Origin: an uncultured Agathobacter sp.
GTDB taxonomy: Bacteria > Bacillota > Clostridia > Lachnospirales > Lachnospiraceae
NCBI GenBank assembly: GCA_934316545.1
Contig: CAKRDT010000002.1
Location: forward strand, 76,133-140,132
DNA length: 64,000 nucleotides
Reading direction: 5' to 3'
The notes below the pieces were generated by a model. That model did not search any database, was not told the DNA's origin, and worked only from the letters and a program-made list of their open reading frames with translations. The translations under genes and the position numbers were made by a program. Below, one piece after another: positions 54,123 through 63,922 of this stretch; the stretch's first letter is position 1; each line of letters opens with the position of its first letter.

Positions 54123-54785
54123 ATGTCAGAAGATCATTCTTCATTAAGCGCAAGAGTTTTTCACGCGATTCGGGAAGATATATTAAATGGTAAATATCAG
54201 GCCAATGAGGAACTGAAGGAGAAATCCATTGGTGAGGATCTGGGAGTCAGTCGTACACCGGTGCGGGAGGCGTTAAGACAACTTGAACTTGAAGGACTCG
54301 TCAGAATTATTCCGAACAAAGGTGCATTCGTAGAGGGAATTACCCTTAAGGACGTTAAGGATATCTATGAGATCCGTGCCTTATTGGAAGGACTATGTGC
54401 CCGGTGGGCAGCCGAAAATATTACACAAGAGCAGATTGAGGAATTGGAAGAGAACGTTTTTCTGTCGGATTTTCATTTCTCAAAAGAAAATTGGGATCAG
54501 ATGGTAGAATTGGACAATCGTTTCCATGAGCTTGTGTATGAGGCGTGTGGAAGCAAAGAACTGACGCATGTGCTTCGTGATTATCATCATTATCTGCAAC
54601 GAATCCGCAAGATTACACTTGAACAAAAAACACGTGCGCGTGCATCCATGGATGAGCACCGCCGGATCGCCGAGGCACTGAAAGCAAGGGATGCCAAGGC
54701 TGCGGAAGAATATGCAAGAGAGCATATCCGCAACACAATGGCTAATATGGATAAGTATGGCTGGGAAAATTTGATGAAGCAATGA
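54123..54785 (+). CDS. GntR-family (FadR/FCD subfamily) regulator
   Basis: 220 residues. Winged helix at about 8-70: [63 protein letters not shown]. An all-helical FCD ligand domain follows (about 80-210), with [15 protein letters not shown] and the C-terminal [26 protein letters not shown], whose Asp/His positions usually bind a metal and a carboxylate effector. An organic acid such as citrate would fit the operon but is only inferred. It lies between the citrate synthase and icd genes, with a four-base neighbourhood to the next reading frame, and probably binds the palindrome at 52657-52674. Confidence 0.92.
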   Translation: MSEDHSSLSARVFHAIREDILNGKYQANEELKEKSIGEDLGVSRTPVREALRQLELEGLVRIIPNKGAFVEGITLKDVKDIYEIRALLEGLCARWAAENITQEQIEELEENVFLSDFHFSKENWDQMVELDNRFHELVYEACGSKELTHVLRDYHHYLQRIRKITLEQKTRARASMDEHRRIAEALKARDAKAAEEYAREHIRNTMANMDKYGWENLMKQ

Positions 54786-54832
54786 GCTGTGCCAAAGCTG
54801 AACAAACCAGAATTTATAAAAAGGAGACAAAC

Positions 54833-56041
54833 ATGGACAAGATTAAGATGACAACCCCTTTGGTCGAGATGGACGGAGACGAGATGACCAGAATTCTTTG
54901 GAAAATGATTAAAGATGAACTCCTTCTTCCATTTATTGATTTAAAAACAGAGTATTATGATTTAGGTCTTGAGGAACGTAACCGTACAAACGATCAGGTT
55001 ACGATTGATTCTGCCAACGCAACCAAGAAATATGGCGTTGCGGTTAAATGTGCAACGATTACACCAAATGCCGCAAGAATGACGGAATATAACCTTAAGG
55101 AGATGTGGAAGAGCCCGAACGGAACGATCCGTGCGATGCTTGACGGAACGGTATTCCGTGCTCCGATCGTTGTAAAAGGCATCGAGCCGAACGTAAAGAC
55201 TTGGGAGAAACCGATCACGATCGCCAGACATGCATACGGTGATGTATACAAAGCAAGTGAGATGAAGGTTCCGGGACCGGGTAAAGCAGAACTTGTCTTT
55301 ACCGCCGATGACGGAACCATCGTAAGAGAGCTGATCCATGAATTCAAGGGACCGGGTGTTCTTCAGGGACAGCATAATCTTGATGAATCCATTACCAGTT
55401 TTGCGCACAGCTGCTTTAAGTATGCGTTAGATACGAAGCAGGATCTGTGGTTCGCAACAAAAGATACCATCTCCAAGAAATACGATCATACGTTTAAGGA
55501 TATCTTCCAGGAAGTGTATGATAACGATTATAAAGAAGCCTTTGAAAAAGCCGGAATCGAATATTTCTACACACTGATTGATGATGCGGTTGCGCGTGTC
55601 ATGAAGGCAAAAGGCGGATTCATCTGGGCTTGCAAGAACTATGACGGAGATGTTATGAGTGATATGATCAGCTCCGCATTCGGTTCACTTGCCATGATGA
55701 CTTCCGTGCTTGTATCTCCGCACGGATATTATGAGTACGAGGCTGCTCACGGAACAGTACAGAGACATTATTATAAGCATCTGAAAGGTGAGGAAACATC
55801 AACGAACTCAGTTGCAACCATCTTTGCATGGACCGGTGCACTCAGAAAGAGAGGAGAGCTTGATCAGATTCCGGAGCTTTGTGCGTTTGCGGATAAGCTG
55901 GAGAAAGCATGTCTTAGCACCATTGAGTCCGGTGAGATGACGAAGGATCTTGCTTTGATCACTACAATTGAAAATCCTACAGTTCTCAATAGCGAGAATT
56001 TTATTAAGGCAATCCGTGTCAATTTAGAAAAGGCACTTTGA
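54833..56041 (+). CDS. icd: NADP-dependent isocitrate dehydrogenase
   Basis: 402 residues from the ATG at 54833 (AAAGGAGAC site). The start [23 protein letters not shown], the substrate-loop [20 protein letters not shown] and the late [34 protein letters not shown] belong to the eukaryotic-type (subfamily II) homodimeric enzyme. It makes 2-oxoglutarate for glutamate synthesis. With the citrate synthase-like gene in front, it gives the oxidative branch toward glutamate; aconitase is not in the window. Confidence 0.95.
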   Translation: MDKIKMTTPLVEMDGDEMTRILWKMIKDELLLPFIDLKTEYYDLGLEERNRTNDQVTIDSANATKKYGVAVKCATITPNAARMTEYNLKEMWKSPNGTIRAMLDGTVFRAPIVVKGIEPNVKTWEKPITIARHAYGDVYKASEMKVPGPGKAELVFTADDGTIVRELIHEFKGPGVLQGQHNLDESITSFAHSCFKYALDTKQDLWFATKDTISKKYDHTFKDIFQEVYDNDYKEAFEKAGIEYFYTLIDDAVARVMKAKGGFIWACKNYDGDVMSDMISSAFGSLAMMTSVLVSPHGYYEYEAAHGTVQRHYYKHLKGEETSTNSVATIFAWTGALRKRGELDQIPELCAFADKLEKACLSTIESGEMTKDLALITTIENPTVLNSENFIKAIRVNLEKAL

Positions 56042-56070
56042 TAAAGATTACCCTGAGCCAATTTAGGTAT

Positions 56071-56092
56071 ATTTAACGTATGTTAAATTTTT
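56071..56092 (+). terminator. Weak AT-rich terminator after icd
   Basis: ATTTAAC (56071-56077), GTAT loop, GTTAAAT (56082-56088), then T residues. The stem is short and AT-rich. Confidence 0.4.
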
Positions 56093-56098
56093 CACACA

Positions 56099-56127
56099 TT
56101 GACAGTTTTAAGTGAAAATCCTATAAT
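56099..56127 (+). promoter_or_regulatory. Consensus SigA promoter of rex
   Basis: TTGACA (56099-56104), exactly 17 bases, TATAAT (56122-56127): both boxes perfect. The rex start codon is 50 bases further on. Confidence 0.85.
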
Positions 56128-56176
56128 TGACTTAGGGTTTTTGCTTTAACAAAACCGGAAATTGGAGGGGTAGATT

Positions 56177-56806
56177 TTGGAAAAAGAAATATCGCAAGCT
56201 GTCATACGCAGAATGCCAAGATATTATCGTTATTTAGGCGAACTTTTGGAGGAGGGGGTAGAAAGAATTTCTTCTAATGATCTAAGCAGAAGGATGAGAG
56301 TGACCGCCTCTCAGATTCGTCAGGATCTCAATAATTTCGGGGGATTCGGACAGCAGGGATATGGCTATAATGTTCAGTATTTATATGATGAAATAGGCAA
56401 AATCCTAGGTCTGAATGAGCGACACAATATCATTGTGATCGGTGCGGGCAATCTGGGACAGGCGATTACCAATTATGTGAAATTTGAAAAATTCGGTTTT
56501 ATGATTACGGCGCTTTTTGATGTGAATCCGAAATTAAAGGGACAGACCGTGCGTGGGATTCCCATTTATCTGATGGAGGATCTTGATGAGTATTGCAAGG
56601 ATCATCGGGTTGATATTGCAGCGCTTACGCTGCCGAAAGAGAAAGCGGATGAGACAGCGCAGCATCTGGTAAAATTAGGGATTCATGCAATTTGGAATTT
56701 TGCCCATGTTGATCTGGATCTTAGTGATAATCAGGTAGTTGTTGAAAATGTTCATTTGTCGGATTCATTGATGCAACTATCCTATAATATTGTAAAAAAC
56801 TCATAG
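56177..56806 (+). CDS. rex: Redox-sensing transcriptional repressor Rex
   Basis: 209 residues with a TTG start (56177) behind TTGGAGGGG. N-terminal winged helix: RMPRYYRYLGELLEEGVERISSNDLSRRMRVTASQIRQDLNNFGGFGQQGYGY (about 12-64). The Rossmann domain has IIVIGAGNLGQAITNY (about 89-104). Rex senses the NADH/NAD ratio and represses fermentation genes. Length and motifs are typical. The next gene starts within 50 bases, so rex probably heads an operon with the coiled-coil protein and the NAD(P)HX repair enzyme. Confidence 0.96.
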   Translation: MEKEISQAVIRRMPRYYRYLGELLEEGVERISSNDLSRRMRVTASQIRQDLNNFGGFGQQGYGYNVQYLYDEIGKILGLNERHNIIVIGAGNLGQAITNYVKFEKFGFMITALFDVNPKLKGQTVRGIPIYLMEDLDEYCKDHRVDIAALTLPKEKADETAQHLVKLGIHAIWNFAHVDLDLSDNQVVVENVHLSDSLMQLSYNIVKNS

Positions 56807-56852
56807 TTCTATGATGGTTTGCATTGACAAGCATGATAACGAGGTGGTTCAA

Positions 56853-57464
56853 ATGAAAAATACAGAAGAATTTCGTAAAGCACTTGAACATAAAAAATTA
56901 CCACTTTTGGTTCTGGATCAGAAGTGGCATCGCCTTTTTGCTATTCATGGAAAAACAGAGGATATTCAGAATACAGAGACGCAGCTCAATAATCTGCTTG
57001 CAAGACAAGGCAGGCTGAACTCTGACCTGAAGGGATATAGAAAAGTCAAAAATCAGCTGATGGACGAGATTGTTCAAAACATGGAGGGTTCTAAAGGGGA
57101 TGCTTCTGATAAAGAGAAAGTTCGTGACAAAGATAAACGAATGATCGATGAAATCAACGAGAGAATTGAGTCGGCAGAAGCAGAACTGTTGGAATTGCCT
57201 CCGAAAATGAAAGAAATCAATGAGCAGCTTATGATTCTCAGCATGGAGTATTTTTACGCAAAAATTAGAGTGAATGCGCAGGAATCAAAAGAAATTGATG
57301 CCTGGATCCAACAGGTTCGAATTGATTTGAAAAAAAATATAATTAGAAAACAGAATCGAGATATCAATAACCGGGAAATCTATTCCTATCTGCATGACAT
57401 CTGCGGACCGCAGGTGTTGGATTTGTTTGATATTGAGATGGAAGGTTCCGATAAGGAGAGTTAG
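56853..57464 (+). CDS. Coiled-coil protein of unknown function between rex and the NAD(P)HX repair gene
   Basis: 203 residues from the ATG at 56853 (GAGGTGG site); an ATG at 56811 is possible but lacks a site. After KALEHKKLPLLVLDQKWHRLFAIHGKTEDIQ, which looks like a small folded N-terminus, most of the protein is charged helix likely to form an antiparallel coiled coil (about 40-135), interrupted by a Gly/Ser/Lys-rich stretch (EGSKGDASDKEKV). The C-terminal ~50 residues end in a compact acidic segment (SYLHDICGPQVLDLFDIEMEG). No membrane segment. I do not recognise a family. The position between a NADH sensor and NAD(P)H repair suggests, weakly, a shared context. Confidence 0.7.
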   Translation: MKNTEEFRKALEHKKLPLLVLDQKWHRLFAIHGKTEDIQNTETQLNNLLARQGRLNSDLKGYRKVKNQLMDEIVQNMEGSKGDASDKEKVRDKDKRMIDEINERIESAEAELLELPPKMKEINEQLMILSMEYFYAKIRVNAQESKEIDAWIQQVRIDLKKNIIRKQNRDINNREIYSYLHDICGPQVLDLFDIEMEGSDKES

Positions 57465-57474
57465 GAGGAGTACC

Positions 57475-58980
57475 TTGCGATATCTGGTATCCGGAAAAGA
57501 AATGAAGCTTCTGGATCAGAATACATCTTCTGTGTTTCATGTGCCGGAATTGGTACTGATGGAACAGGCAGCGATGGCTTTTGTCAGGAAGCTTTTTTTA
57601 CTAAAAGAAGAATATCATAAAAATGTGCAAAAGGTGTTGATTTTGTGCGGAAGTGGTAACAATGGTGCGGACGGACTTGCTATAGCAAGACTTCTTATGC
57701 AGGAGGATTGGGATGTATGTGCGTGTCTGTGTGGTGAACATGCGGCGCAAACGATCTCATCATCCTACAAAGCGCAAAAGAAAATCTGTCAGGCCTATCA
57801 TATGCGCATGGAACAGGAGATCCCAAAGGAAGAATTTGATCTTGTAATCGATGCTTTGTTTGGCATTGGGCTATCTCGGAATATCGAGGGAGAATTTTTG
57901 GATATTATTCTTAGCATGAACGAAAAATCACTATGGAGAGTGGCTGTTGATATCAGCTCGGGTGTTCATGCCGACGATGGTGCCATTTTGAATGTTGCAT
58001 TTAAAGCGGATGATACGATCACGTTTTCTTTTGGAAAAACAGGCCAGTATCTTTGGCCGGGAAGCGAGGCATCCGGGCGCGTTTCTGTTGTGCCGATGGG
58101 GATTACGAATGCAAGCTGGCTGGATCGGAAGCCTCACCTTGCAACGCTCGAAGAAGAGGATGTAGGGCGCTTATTGCCAAAGAGATGTGATCATACAAAT
58201 AAAGGAACTTACGGAAAACTCCTTATCATTGCCGGCTCTGTGAATATGGCCGGTGCGGCGGCGCTATGTGCGCGTGCCGCATACAGAAGCGGATGCGGCC
58301 TTGTGAAAGTCCTGACTGCAGAGGAAAATCGGTCTGCACTGCAGATACAGATACCGGAAGCGATCCTGACAACATATGGAACGAAAATAGAAGAGTCTTT
58401 GGTTATTGAAGAACTAAAATGGGCGGATGCTGTGGTCATAGGACCGGGACTTGGAACGGATAAAAATGCCCAAAAGCTTGTCCATCTGGTTCTTAAGAAT
58501 TGTGCGGTACCGCTTCTTCTCGATGCGGATGCACTCAATGTGATTTCGTGTGAAACGGAAATCCTGCTTCGACCGCATACGGAGATGATCGTGACACCGC
58601 ATCTCGGAGAAATGTCGCGCTTGACCGGAGATGCGGTAACGTTGATTCAGTCAAGATTAGTGGAATCTGCATTTACGTTTGCGCAGACTTATAATGTGAT
58701 CTGTGTTTTAAAAGATTTTCACACAGTGACGGCGATTCCTTATGCACTTGGATACCTGAATCTGAGTGGAAATCATGGTATGGCAACAGCCGGAAGCGGC
58801 GATGTTTTGTCCGGGATTATCGGTGCACTTCTCGCGCAGGGTATGACTGCGGATCAGGCAGCACCGCTTGGTGTATTTATCCATGGGCTGGCGGGGAACC
58901 GGGCTGCAGAGAAAAATGGAAAGAGGGCAATGATTGCAACCGATCTGGTTGAAGGTTTGACGAATTTTAAGGAAGGATAG
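57475..58980 (+). CDS. nnr: Bifunctional NAD(P)H-hydrate epimerase / ADP-dependent dehydratase
   Basis: 501 residues from a TTG at 57475, three bases behind TTAGGAGGAGTACC. The N-terminal YjeF_N epimerase domain (about 1-215) has LMEQAAMAF, LCGSGNNGADGLAIARLL and VIDALFGIGLSR. The C-terminal ribokinase-like dehydratase (about 225-500) has RCDHTNKGTYGKLLIIAGS, WADAVVIGPGLGTD, LLLDADALNVIS and the ATP/ADP-site NHGMATAGSGDVLSGIIGALLAQG. It repairs hydrated NADH/NADPH. Follows the coiled-coil gene and precedes alr, a common order in Firmicutes. Confidence 0.95.
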   Translation: MRYLVSGKEMKLLDQNTSSVFHVPELVLMEQAAMAFVRKLFLLKEEYHKNVQKVLILCGSGNNGADGLAIARLLMQEDWDVCACLCGEHAAQTISSSYKAQKKICQAYHMRMEQEIPKEEFDLVIDALFGIGLSRNIEGEFLDIILSMNEKSLWRVAVDISSGVHADDGAILNVAFKADDTITFSFGKTGQYLWPGSEASGRVSVVPMGITNASWLDRKPHLATLEEEDVGRLLPKRCDHTNKGTYGKLLIIAGSVNMAGAAALCARAAYRSGCGLVKVLTAEENRSALQIQIPEAILTTYGTKIEESLVIEELKWADAVVIGPGLGTDKNAQKLVHLVLKNCAVPLLLDADALNVISCETEILLRPHTEMIVTPHLGEMSRLTGDAVTLIQSRLVESAFTFAQTYNVICVLKDFHTVTAIPYALGYLNLSGNHGMATAGSGDVLSGIIGALLAQGMTADQAAPLGVFIHGLAGNRAAEKNGKRAMIATDLVEGLTNFKEG

Positions 58981-58989
58981 GACAGATTT

Positions 58990-60132
58990 ATGGAAAAGTA
59001 TCGCGTATATGCCGGCATCGATCTTGATGCTGTGCGATATAATATGGAATCAATGCATAAAAATATAGATAAAGATACCAAGATGATTGCTGTGGTTAAG
59101 ACGAACGGATACGGACACGGTGCTATGCGTATTTCACGGGAGGTGGAGGATCTCCCTTATCTGTGGGGGTATGCAGTCGCTACGGTGGATGAGGCGGAAG
59201 AACTGATTGCAGACGGAAGAACAAAGCCGATTCTCATTCTCGGAATTACATTTCCAGATAAATTTGAGACGATTGTGGACGAAGATATCCGCCCGGCAAT
59301 TTCTGAATTTGCAGCGGCAAAGGCATTATCGGAAGTTGCTGTAAACAAAGAAAAGGTGTGTTCGATTCATATTGCGGTGGATACAGGCATGAGCCGCATC
59401 GGATTTCAGGTAACGGAAGAAAGTGCGGATATGATTGCACAAATTTCTGCTTTGCCGAATATTAATATAGAAGGTATTTTTACTCATTTTGCCCGTGCGG
59501 ATGAACTGTCGAAGGAGCCGACATATGCACAGATGGCGCTTTTTCAGGAAATGATCGATATGCTTGAGGCAAGAGGGGTAAAGATCCCGCTTCATCATTG
59601 CTCCAATAGTGCCGGAATTGTTGAGATACCGGAAGCGAACATGAATCTTGTCCGGGCCGGAATTACCATGTATGGCCTGTGGCCTTCCGAGGAAGTCCGC
59701 AAGGATATCATTGATATTCATCCAGTGATGTCTCTGAAAAGCCATATTGTTTTTATCAAAGAACTTGATGCGGGAAGACAGATCAGTTACGGAGGAATCT
59801 ATGTAACGGATTCTAAAAGAAGGATTGCAACGATTCCGGTTGGATATGGCGATGGGTATGCGAGAAGTCTTTCGAACAAGGGATATGTTCTGATCCACGG
59901 TAAGAAAGCACCAATCTGCGGAAGAGTCTGTATGGATCAGTTTATGGTTGATGTGACGGATATTCCGGAGGCACAAGAAGGTGACAGGGTGACGCTTTTG
60001 GGACGTGATCATGATGCATGCATCACACTTGAAGAACTCGGCGAGCTGTCAGGCAGATTTAATTATGAATTTGCATGTTTGATCACTCCTCGTGTTCCGA
60101 GAGTTTATTTCAGAGGTTCATCGCAAAAATAA
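58990..60132 (+). CDS. alr: Alanine racemase
   Basis: 380 residues. Makes D-alanine for peptidoglycan. The PLP-binding Lys is in IAVVKTNGYGHGAMRI (about residues 33-48). Other family parts are HIAVDTGMSRIGFQ, GIFTHFARAD, VRAGITMYGLWPS, the catalytic-Tyr region QISYGGIYVT and the C-terminal VCMDQFMVDVTDI. Nine bases after the repair enzyme gene. In Bacillus it is followed by the ndoAI-ndoA antitoxin-toxin pair; here only the toxin gene follows. Confidence 0.96.
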   Translation: MEKYRVYAGIDLDAVRYNMESMHKNIDKDTKMIAVVKTNGYGHGAMRISREVEDLPYLWGYAVATVDEAEELIADGRTKPILILGITFPDKFETIVDEDIRPAISEFAAAKALSEVAVNKEKVCSIHIAVDTGMSRIGFQVTEESADMIAQISALPNINIEGIFTHFARADELSKEPTYAQMALFQEMIDMLEARGVKIPLHHCSNSAGIVEIPEANMNLVRAGITMYGLWPSEEVRKDIIDIHPVMSLKSHIVFIKELDAGRQISYGGIYVTDSKRRIATIPVGYGDGYARSLSNKGYVLIHGKKAPICGRVCMDQFMVDVTDIPEAQEGDRVTLLGRDHDACITLEELGELSGRFNYEFACLITPRVPRVYFRGSSQK

Positions 60133-60199
60133 GAATGATTGTATACACTCGATAAATTTGGAAATACTACAGGTATAACAAATTATGGAGTGAAAAAAG

Positions 60200-60547
60200 A
60201 TGGTAATTCAAAGAGGCGATGTCTATTACGCAGATTTAAGGCCGGTTGTAGGTTCGGAGCAGGGAGGTGTCCGTCCGGTACTTATTATTCAGAATGATGT
60301 CGGTAACCGCCACAGCCCGACGGTGATTTGTGCGGCAATTACTTCACAGATGCATAAGGCTAAGCTGCCGACACACGTGGAACTTAATTGTGATAAATAT
60401 GATCTTGCAAAAGATTCCGTTGTTCTGCTGGAGCAATTGCGTACGATTGATAAAAAAAGACTCAAAGACAAGGTCTGCCATCTTGACAATCAGATTCTTC
60501 TCAAAATCGATAAAGCTTTGGAAATCAGCCTGGAACTGTTTACATAA
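60200..60547 (+). CDS. EndoA/MazF-type mRNA interferase toxin
   Basis: 115 residues. Opens [32 protein letters not shown], followed by [22 protein letters not shown] and [15 protein letters not shown], all characteristic of Bacillus NdoA (MazF). The conserved Arg of RPVLII and the Thr/Ser of AAITS belong to the catalytic site. Cleaves single-stranded RNA at short motifs. The 67-base gap after alr is too short for the ndoAI antitoxin, and no antitoxin gene follows either. Confidence 0.93.
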   Translation: MVIQRGDVYYADLRPVVGSEQGGVRPVLIIQNDVGNRHSPTVICAAITSQMHKAKLPTHVELNCDKYDLAKDSVVLLEQLRTIDKKRLKDKVCHLDNQILLKIDKALEISLELFT

Positions 60548-60640
60548 CTTGACGTAAAGCGGTACACATGGTATGATTTTGAAGATTTACTATGGATTTG
60601 GAATGGAAAAATTCCCCATTGGATAAAAGGAGAGAATGAT

Positions 60641-61537
60641 ATGGATGAGGGCGCGAGTCCCAACCGGACAAATTTTATTAAGAAATTTATGCATTTTATG
60701 AAGCATCCATCCACACATGAGGAGGATGTGACAGAAGAAGAAATTATTTCGATGGTAAATGAAGGACATGAACAGGGTGTTCTTCTGGCCTCGGAAGCGG
60801 AAATGATTCATAATATTTTTGAGTTTGGTGATAAAGAGGCCAAAGATATTATGACGCATCGAAAGAATCTGATCGTTATTGATGGAAATCTGTCATATAA
60901 TGATGCGGTGTCCTTTATTATTGACAACAGCAAGTCACGCTATCCGGTTTATCTTGACGACATCGATAATATAATCGGTGTCATACATATTAAAGATGCT
61001 TTTGCGTTTGCACAAAAAAATGAGGTGTTTCGTACGTCAATCAAGGATATCCCAAATTTGATCCGTGATGTGGATTTCGTTCCGGAAACACTTAATATTC
61101 ATACGCTTTTTAAAATGATGCAGGCAAAGAAAAGCCATATGGTGATCGTGGTGGACGAATACGGACAGACATCCGGTATTGTTGCTATGGAAGATATCCT
61201 GGAAGAAATTGTCGGTAACATTGAAGATGAGCATGATGAAGAGGAATCTTTGATCCGTATGAATACGGATGGAAGCTATCTGATGAATGGACTGGCAAGC
61301 ATGCCGGAGGTTATTGGGCTTCTTAAGATTCCGGTGGAAGAGGATGCCTTTGAAACACTGAACGGATTTCTTGTTTCACTTCTTGAAAAAATTCCGAATG
61401 ACGGAGAGACGGCACAAATTCATATGTACGGATACGATTTTAATATCTTAAAAGTAGAAGACAAGATGATACGGGAGGTGCTTGTCAGAAAGACACCGGA
61501 CGCGTCTGCAAAGCAGATAGCGCAGCCACTTGCATGA
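60641..61537 (+). CDS. CBS-domain protein of the CorC/HlyC family
   Basis: 298 residues. Two CBS motifs lie at about 70-185 (AKDIMTHRKNLIVIDGNLSYNDAV; SRYPVYLDDIDNIIGVIHIKD; SHMVIVVDEYGQTSGIVAMEDILEEIVGNI). A CorC/HlyC transporter-associated domain follows at about 205-285. No DUF21 membrane domain is present, so it corresponds to the soluble CorC-type rather than the membrane CNNM-type. Family members influence Mg/Co transport. Start behind AAGGAGAGAAT. Confidence 0.88.
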   Translation: MDEGASPNRTNFIKKFMHFMKHPSTHEEDVTEEEIISMVNEGHEQGVLLASEAEMIHNIFEFGDKEAKDIMTHRKNLIVIDGNLSYNDAVSFIIDNSKSRYPVYLDDIDNIIGVIHIKDAFAFAQKNEVFRTSIKDIPNLIRDVDFVPETLNIHTLFKMMQAKKSHMVIVVDEYGQTSGIVAMEDILEEIVGNIEDEHDEEESLIRMNTDGSYLMNGLASMPEVIGLLKIPVEEDAFETLNGFLVSLLEKIPNDGETAQIHMYGYDFNILKVEDKMIREVLVRKTPDASAKQIAQPLA

Positions 61538-61597
61538 ACAGCCAAAGAATGATAGAATTAAAAACAGAGAATACAATTTAGAAAAGAGGATTTTATT

Positions 61598-62326
61598 ATG
61601 TCAGGACATTCCAAATTTGCGAATATCAAGCATAAAAAAGAAAAAAATGATGCTGCGAAAGGTAAAATTTTTACGATGATTGGTCGAGAGATCGCAGTCG
61701 CTGTAAAAGAGGGCGGACCGGATCCGGCCAATAATTTTAAGCTTGCGCAGGTGATTGCTAAGGCAAAGGCCAACAATATGCCAAATGACACGATTGATCG
61801 TGGAATCAAAAAGGCTGCCGGAGATGGAAACAGTGTGAATTACGAGACTGCAACATATGAAGGATACGGACCGAGTGGTACAGCGATTATTGTTAAGTGT
61901 CTGACCGATAACAAGAACCGTACCGCTGCAAATGTCCGCAACGCTTTCACAAAGGGACAGGGAAGCATTGGTACACAGGGTTGTGTATCTTATATGTTCG
62001 ATGAAAAAGGACAGATTATTGTTGCAAAAGAAGATTGTGATATGGATGCGGATGATCTGATGATGATGGCTCTTGACGCCGGAGCGGAGGATTTTGCAGA
62101 AGAAGAGGACAGCTTCGAGATTACGACAGCGCCTGCAGATTTTGATGCCGTTCATAAAGCTCTTGAGGAGCAGGGTATTGTTATGGTTTCTGCGGAAGTA
62201 AGCATGATTCCACAGACCTATGTTTCATTGACAGATGAAGCGGATATCACGAACATTGGAAGAATTTTAGATCTTCTTGATGACGACGATGATGTTCAGG
62301 AAGTATACCATAATTGGGATGAATAA
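61598..62326 (+). CDS. YebC/PmpR (TACO1) family protein
   Basis: 242 residues. Typical opening [40 protein letters not shown] and the central [39 protein letters not shown]. Long described as transcription regulators; members of the family also help ribosomes through difficult sequences such as polyproline. Length normal. AAGAGGA site; stands alone between the CBS protein and glgA copy 2. Confidence 0.95.
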   Translation: MSGHSKFANIKHKKEKNDAAKGKIFTMIGREIAVAVKEGGPDPANNFKLAQVIAKAKANNMPNDTIDRGIKKAAGDGNSVNYETATYEGYGPSGTAIIVKCLTDNKNRTAANVRNAFTKGQGSIGTQGCVSYMFDEKGQIIVAKEDCDMDADDLMMMALDAGAEDFAEEEDSFEITTAPADFDAVHKALEEQGIVMVSAEVSMIPQTYVSLTDEADITNIGRILDLLDDDDDVQEVYHNWDE

Positions 62327-62393
62327 TACAAATTGCATAAGGGGATTGTAAGTAAAGCGTTTCTTTGAAACCGAAGAGAATGAGGAGGCAGGT

Positions 62394-63845
62394 ATGAAGA
62401 AAATCTTGTTTGCTGCATCAGAGTGTGTTCCGTTTATTAAGACCGGTGGTCTTGCGGATGTGTGTGGGGCACTCCCAAAAGCATTTGACAAAGAGTATTG
62501 GGATGTACGAGTTGTTATTCCGAACTATAGTTGTATTCCGGAACAATATCGGAATCAGTTTGAGTATGTGACACATTTTTATATGTGTGCAGGCTCCTAT
62601 ATTCAGAATAAGTATGTCGGGGTGCTACAGTATAAGCTGGATGGAATTACCTATTACTTTATTGATAATCAGGAGTATTTTAATTGCTTTGTCCCATATG
62701 GTGACATGCGATACGATATCGAAAAGTTCTGCTTCTTTGATAAAGCGGTTCTTTCCATGCTTCCGCTGATTGGTTTCAGACCAGACATTATTCACTGTCA
62801 TGACTGGCAGGCCGGACTCATTCCAGTTTATCTTAAAAATGAATTTCAGGCAGATTCATTTTTCTGGGGAATCAAGTCTATTATGACGATACATAATCTG
62901 CGCTTTCAGGGAATTTGGGATGTTAAGACACTAAAGGGATTGACAGGATTTGCAGCGGATCTCTTTGCTCCGGATAAGCTGGAGTTCAATAAAGATGCCA
63001 ATATGTTAAAGGGGGGTCTGGTGTATGCAGACTATATTACCACAGTCAGTGACAGTTATGCACAGGAAATTCAGACGGATTTCTATGGTGAAGGACTAAA
63101 CGGTTTACTTTCTGCCCGCCATATGGATATGCAGGGAATTGTAAACGGAATTGATTATAATGTTTACAACCCGGATACGGATAGCAGGATTTATGCAAAT
63201 TATAACGCAGAAAACTTCAGGAAACGTAAGGCGATTAACAAAGAAAGGCTGCAGGAAGAACTTGGTCTGGCTGTGGACAAGAAGAAATATATGATTGGTC
63301 TTATTTCACGATTGACGGATCAGAAAGGACTTGATCTGATTAATGCGGTAATGGATGGCCTGGTTGATGATTATACGCAGCTTGTAGTGATTGGAACCGG
63401 AGAACCGCAGTATGAAAATATGTTTCGACACTATGCGTGGAAGTATCCGGATCGGGTATCCGCCAATATCTGTTATTCTGATGATTTGGCACACAAACTA
63501 TATGCGGCCGCGGATGCATTCCTTATGCCGTCCCGTTTCGAGCCGTGTGGATTAACCCAGCTGATTTCTTTCCGATACGGAACGGTGCCGATTGTCCGTG
63601 AGACAGGTGGACTGAAAGATACCGTGCAGCCGTATAATGAATATGAGAACATTGGCGATGGATTTTCATTTTCAAATTATAATGCGAATGAGATGCTTCA
63701 TGTAATCAATTACTCAAAGCATATTTATTACGACCGCAAGCGTCAATGGAATCAGATGGTTGACCGTGGAATGGCGAATGATTTTTCATGGAATGCCTCT
63801 CGATTCAAATATGAAGGATTGTACAATTTTCTTCTTGGAGAATAA
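62394..63845 (+). CDS. glgA: Glycogen synthase (ADP-glucose type), copy 2
   Basis: 483 residues, the same length as copy 1 at 24595 and clearly paralogous along the whole sequence. ADP-glucose motif KTGGLADVCGALPKAF (about 17-32), HCHDWQAGLIPVYL, and FEPCGLTQL with ETGGLKDTVQPYNEYENIGDGFSFSNYNANEMLHVINY. Differences from copy 1 are spread over the protein, so the duplication or acquisition is old. AGGAGG site, TERM at 63866. No other glycogen genes adjoin it. Confidence 0.93.
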   Translation: MKKILFAASECVPFIKTGGLADVCGALPKAFDKEYWDVRVVIPNYSCIPEQYRNQFEYVTHFYMCAGSYIQNKYVGVLQYKLDGITYYFIDNQEYFNCFVPYGDMRYDIEKFCFFDKAVLSMLPLIGFRPDIIHCHDWQAGLIPVYLKNEFQADSFFWGIKSIMTIHNLRFQGIWDVKTLKGLTGFAADLFAPDKLEFNKDANMLKGGLVYADYITTVSDSYAQEIQTDFYGEGLNGLLSARHMDMQGIVNGIDYNVYNPDTDSRIYANYNAENFRKRKAINKERLQEELGLAVDKKKYMIGLISRLTDQKGLDLINAVMDGLVDDYTQLVVIGTGEPQYENMFRHYAWKYPDRVSANICYSDDLAHKLYAAADAFLMPSRFEPCGLTQLISFRYGTVPIVRETGGLKDTVQPYNEYENIGDGFSFSNYNANEMLHVINYSKHIYYDRKRQWNQMVDRGMANDFSWNASRFKYEGLYNFLLGE

Positions 63846-63865
63846 AATAAGCATAATTTCACATG

Positions 63866-63904
63866 ATAAGAACGAATACATTTGTGTTCGTTCTTATTTT
63901 TTTG
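63866..63904 (+). terminator. Terminator of glgA copy 2
   Basis: 12-bp stem (63868-63879 with 63884-63895, one G-T pair) followed by ATTTTTTT. Confidence 0.92.
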
Positions 63905-63922
63905 TGGAGACTCATGTTTGTT

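Noticed and set aside
56071..56088. Rex operator upstream of rex (ATTTAAC-GTAT-GTTAAAT)
   Set aside because: The Rex site is TTGTTAA-N4-TTAACAA; here the half-sites are in the opposite orientation. It fits a weak terminator hairpin better.
59326..60012. 228-codon frame antisense to alr
   Set aside because: Wholly within alr on the opposite strand, without family features or start signals.
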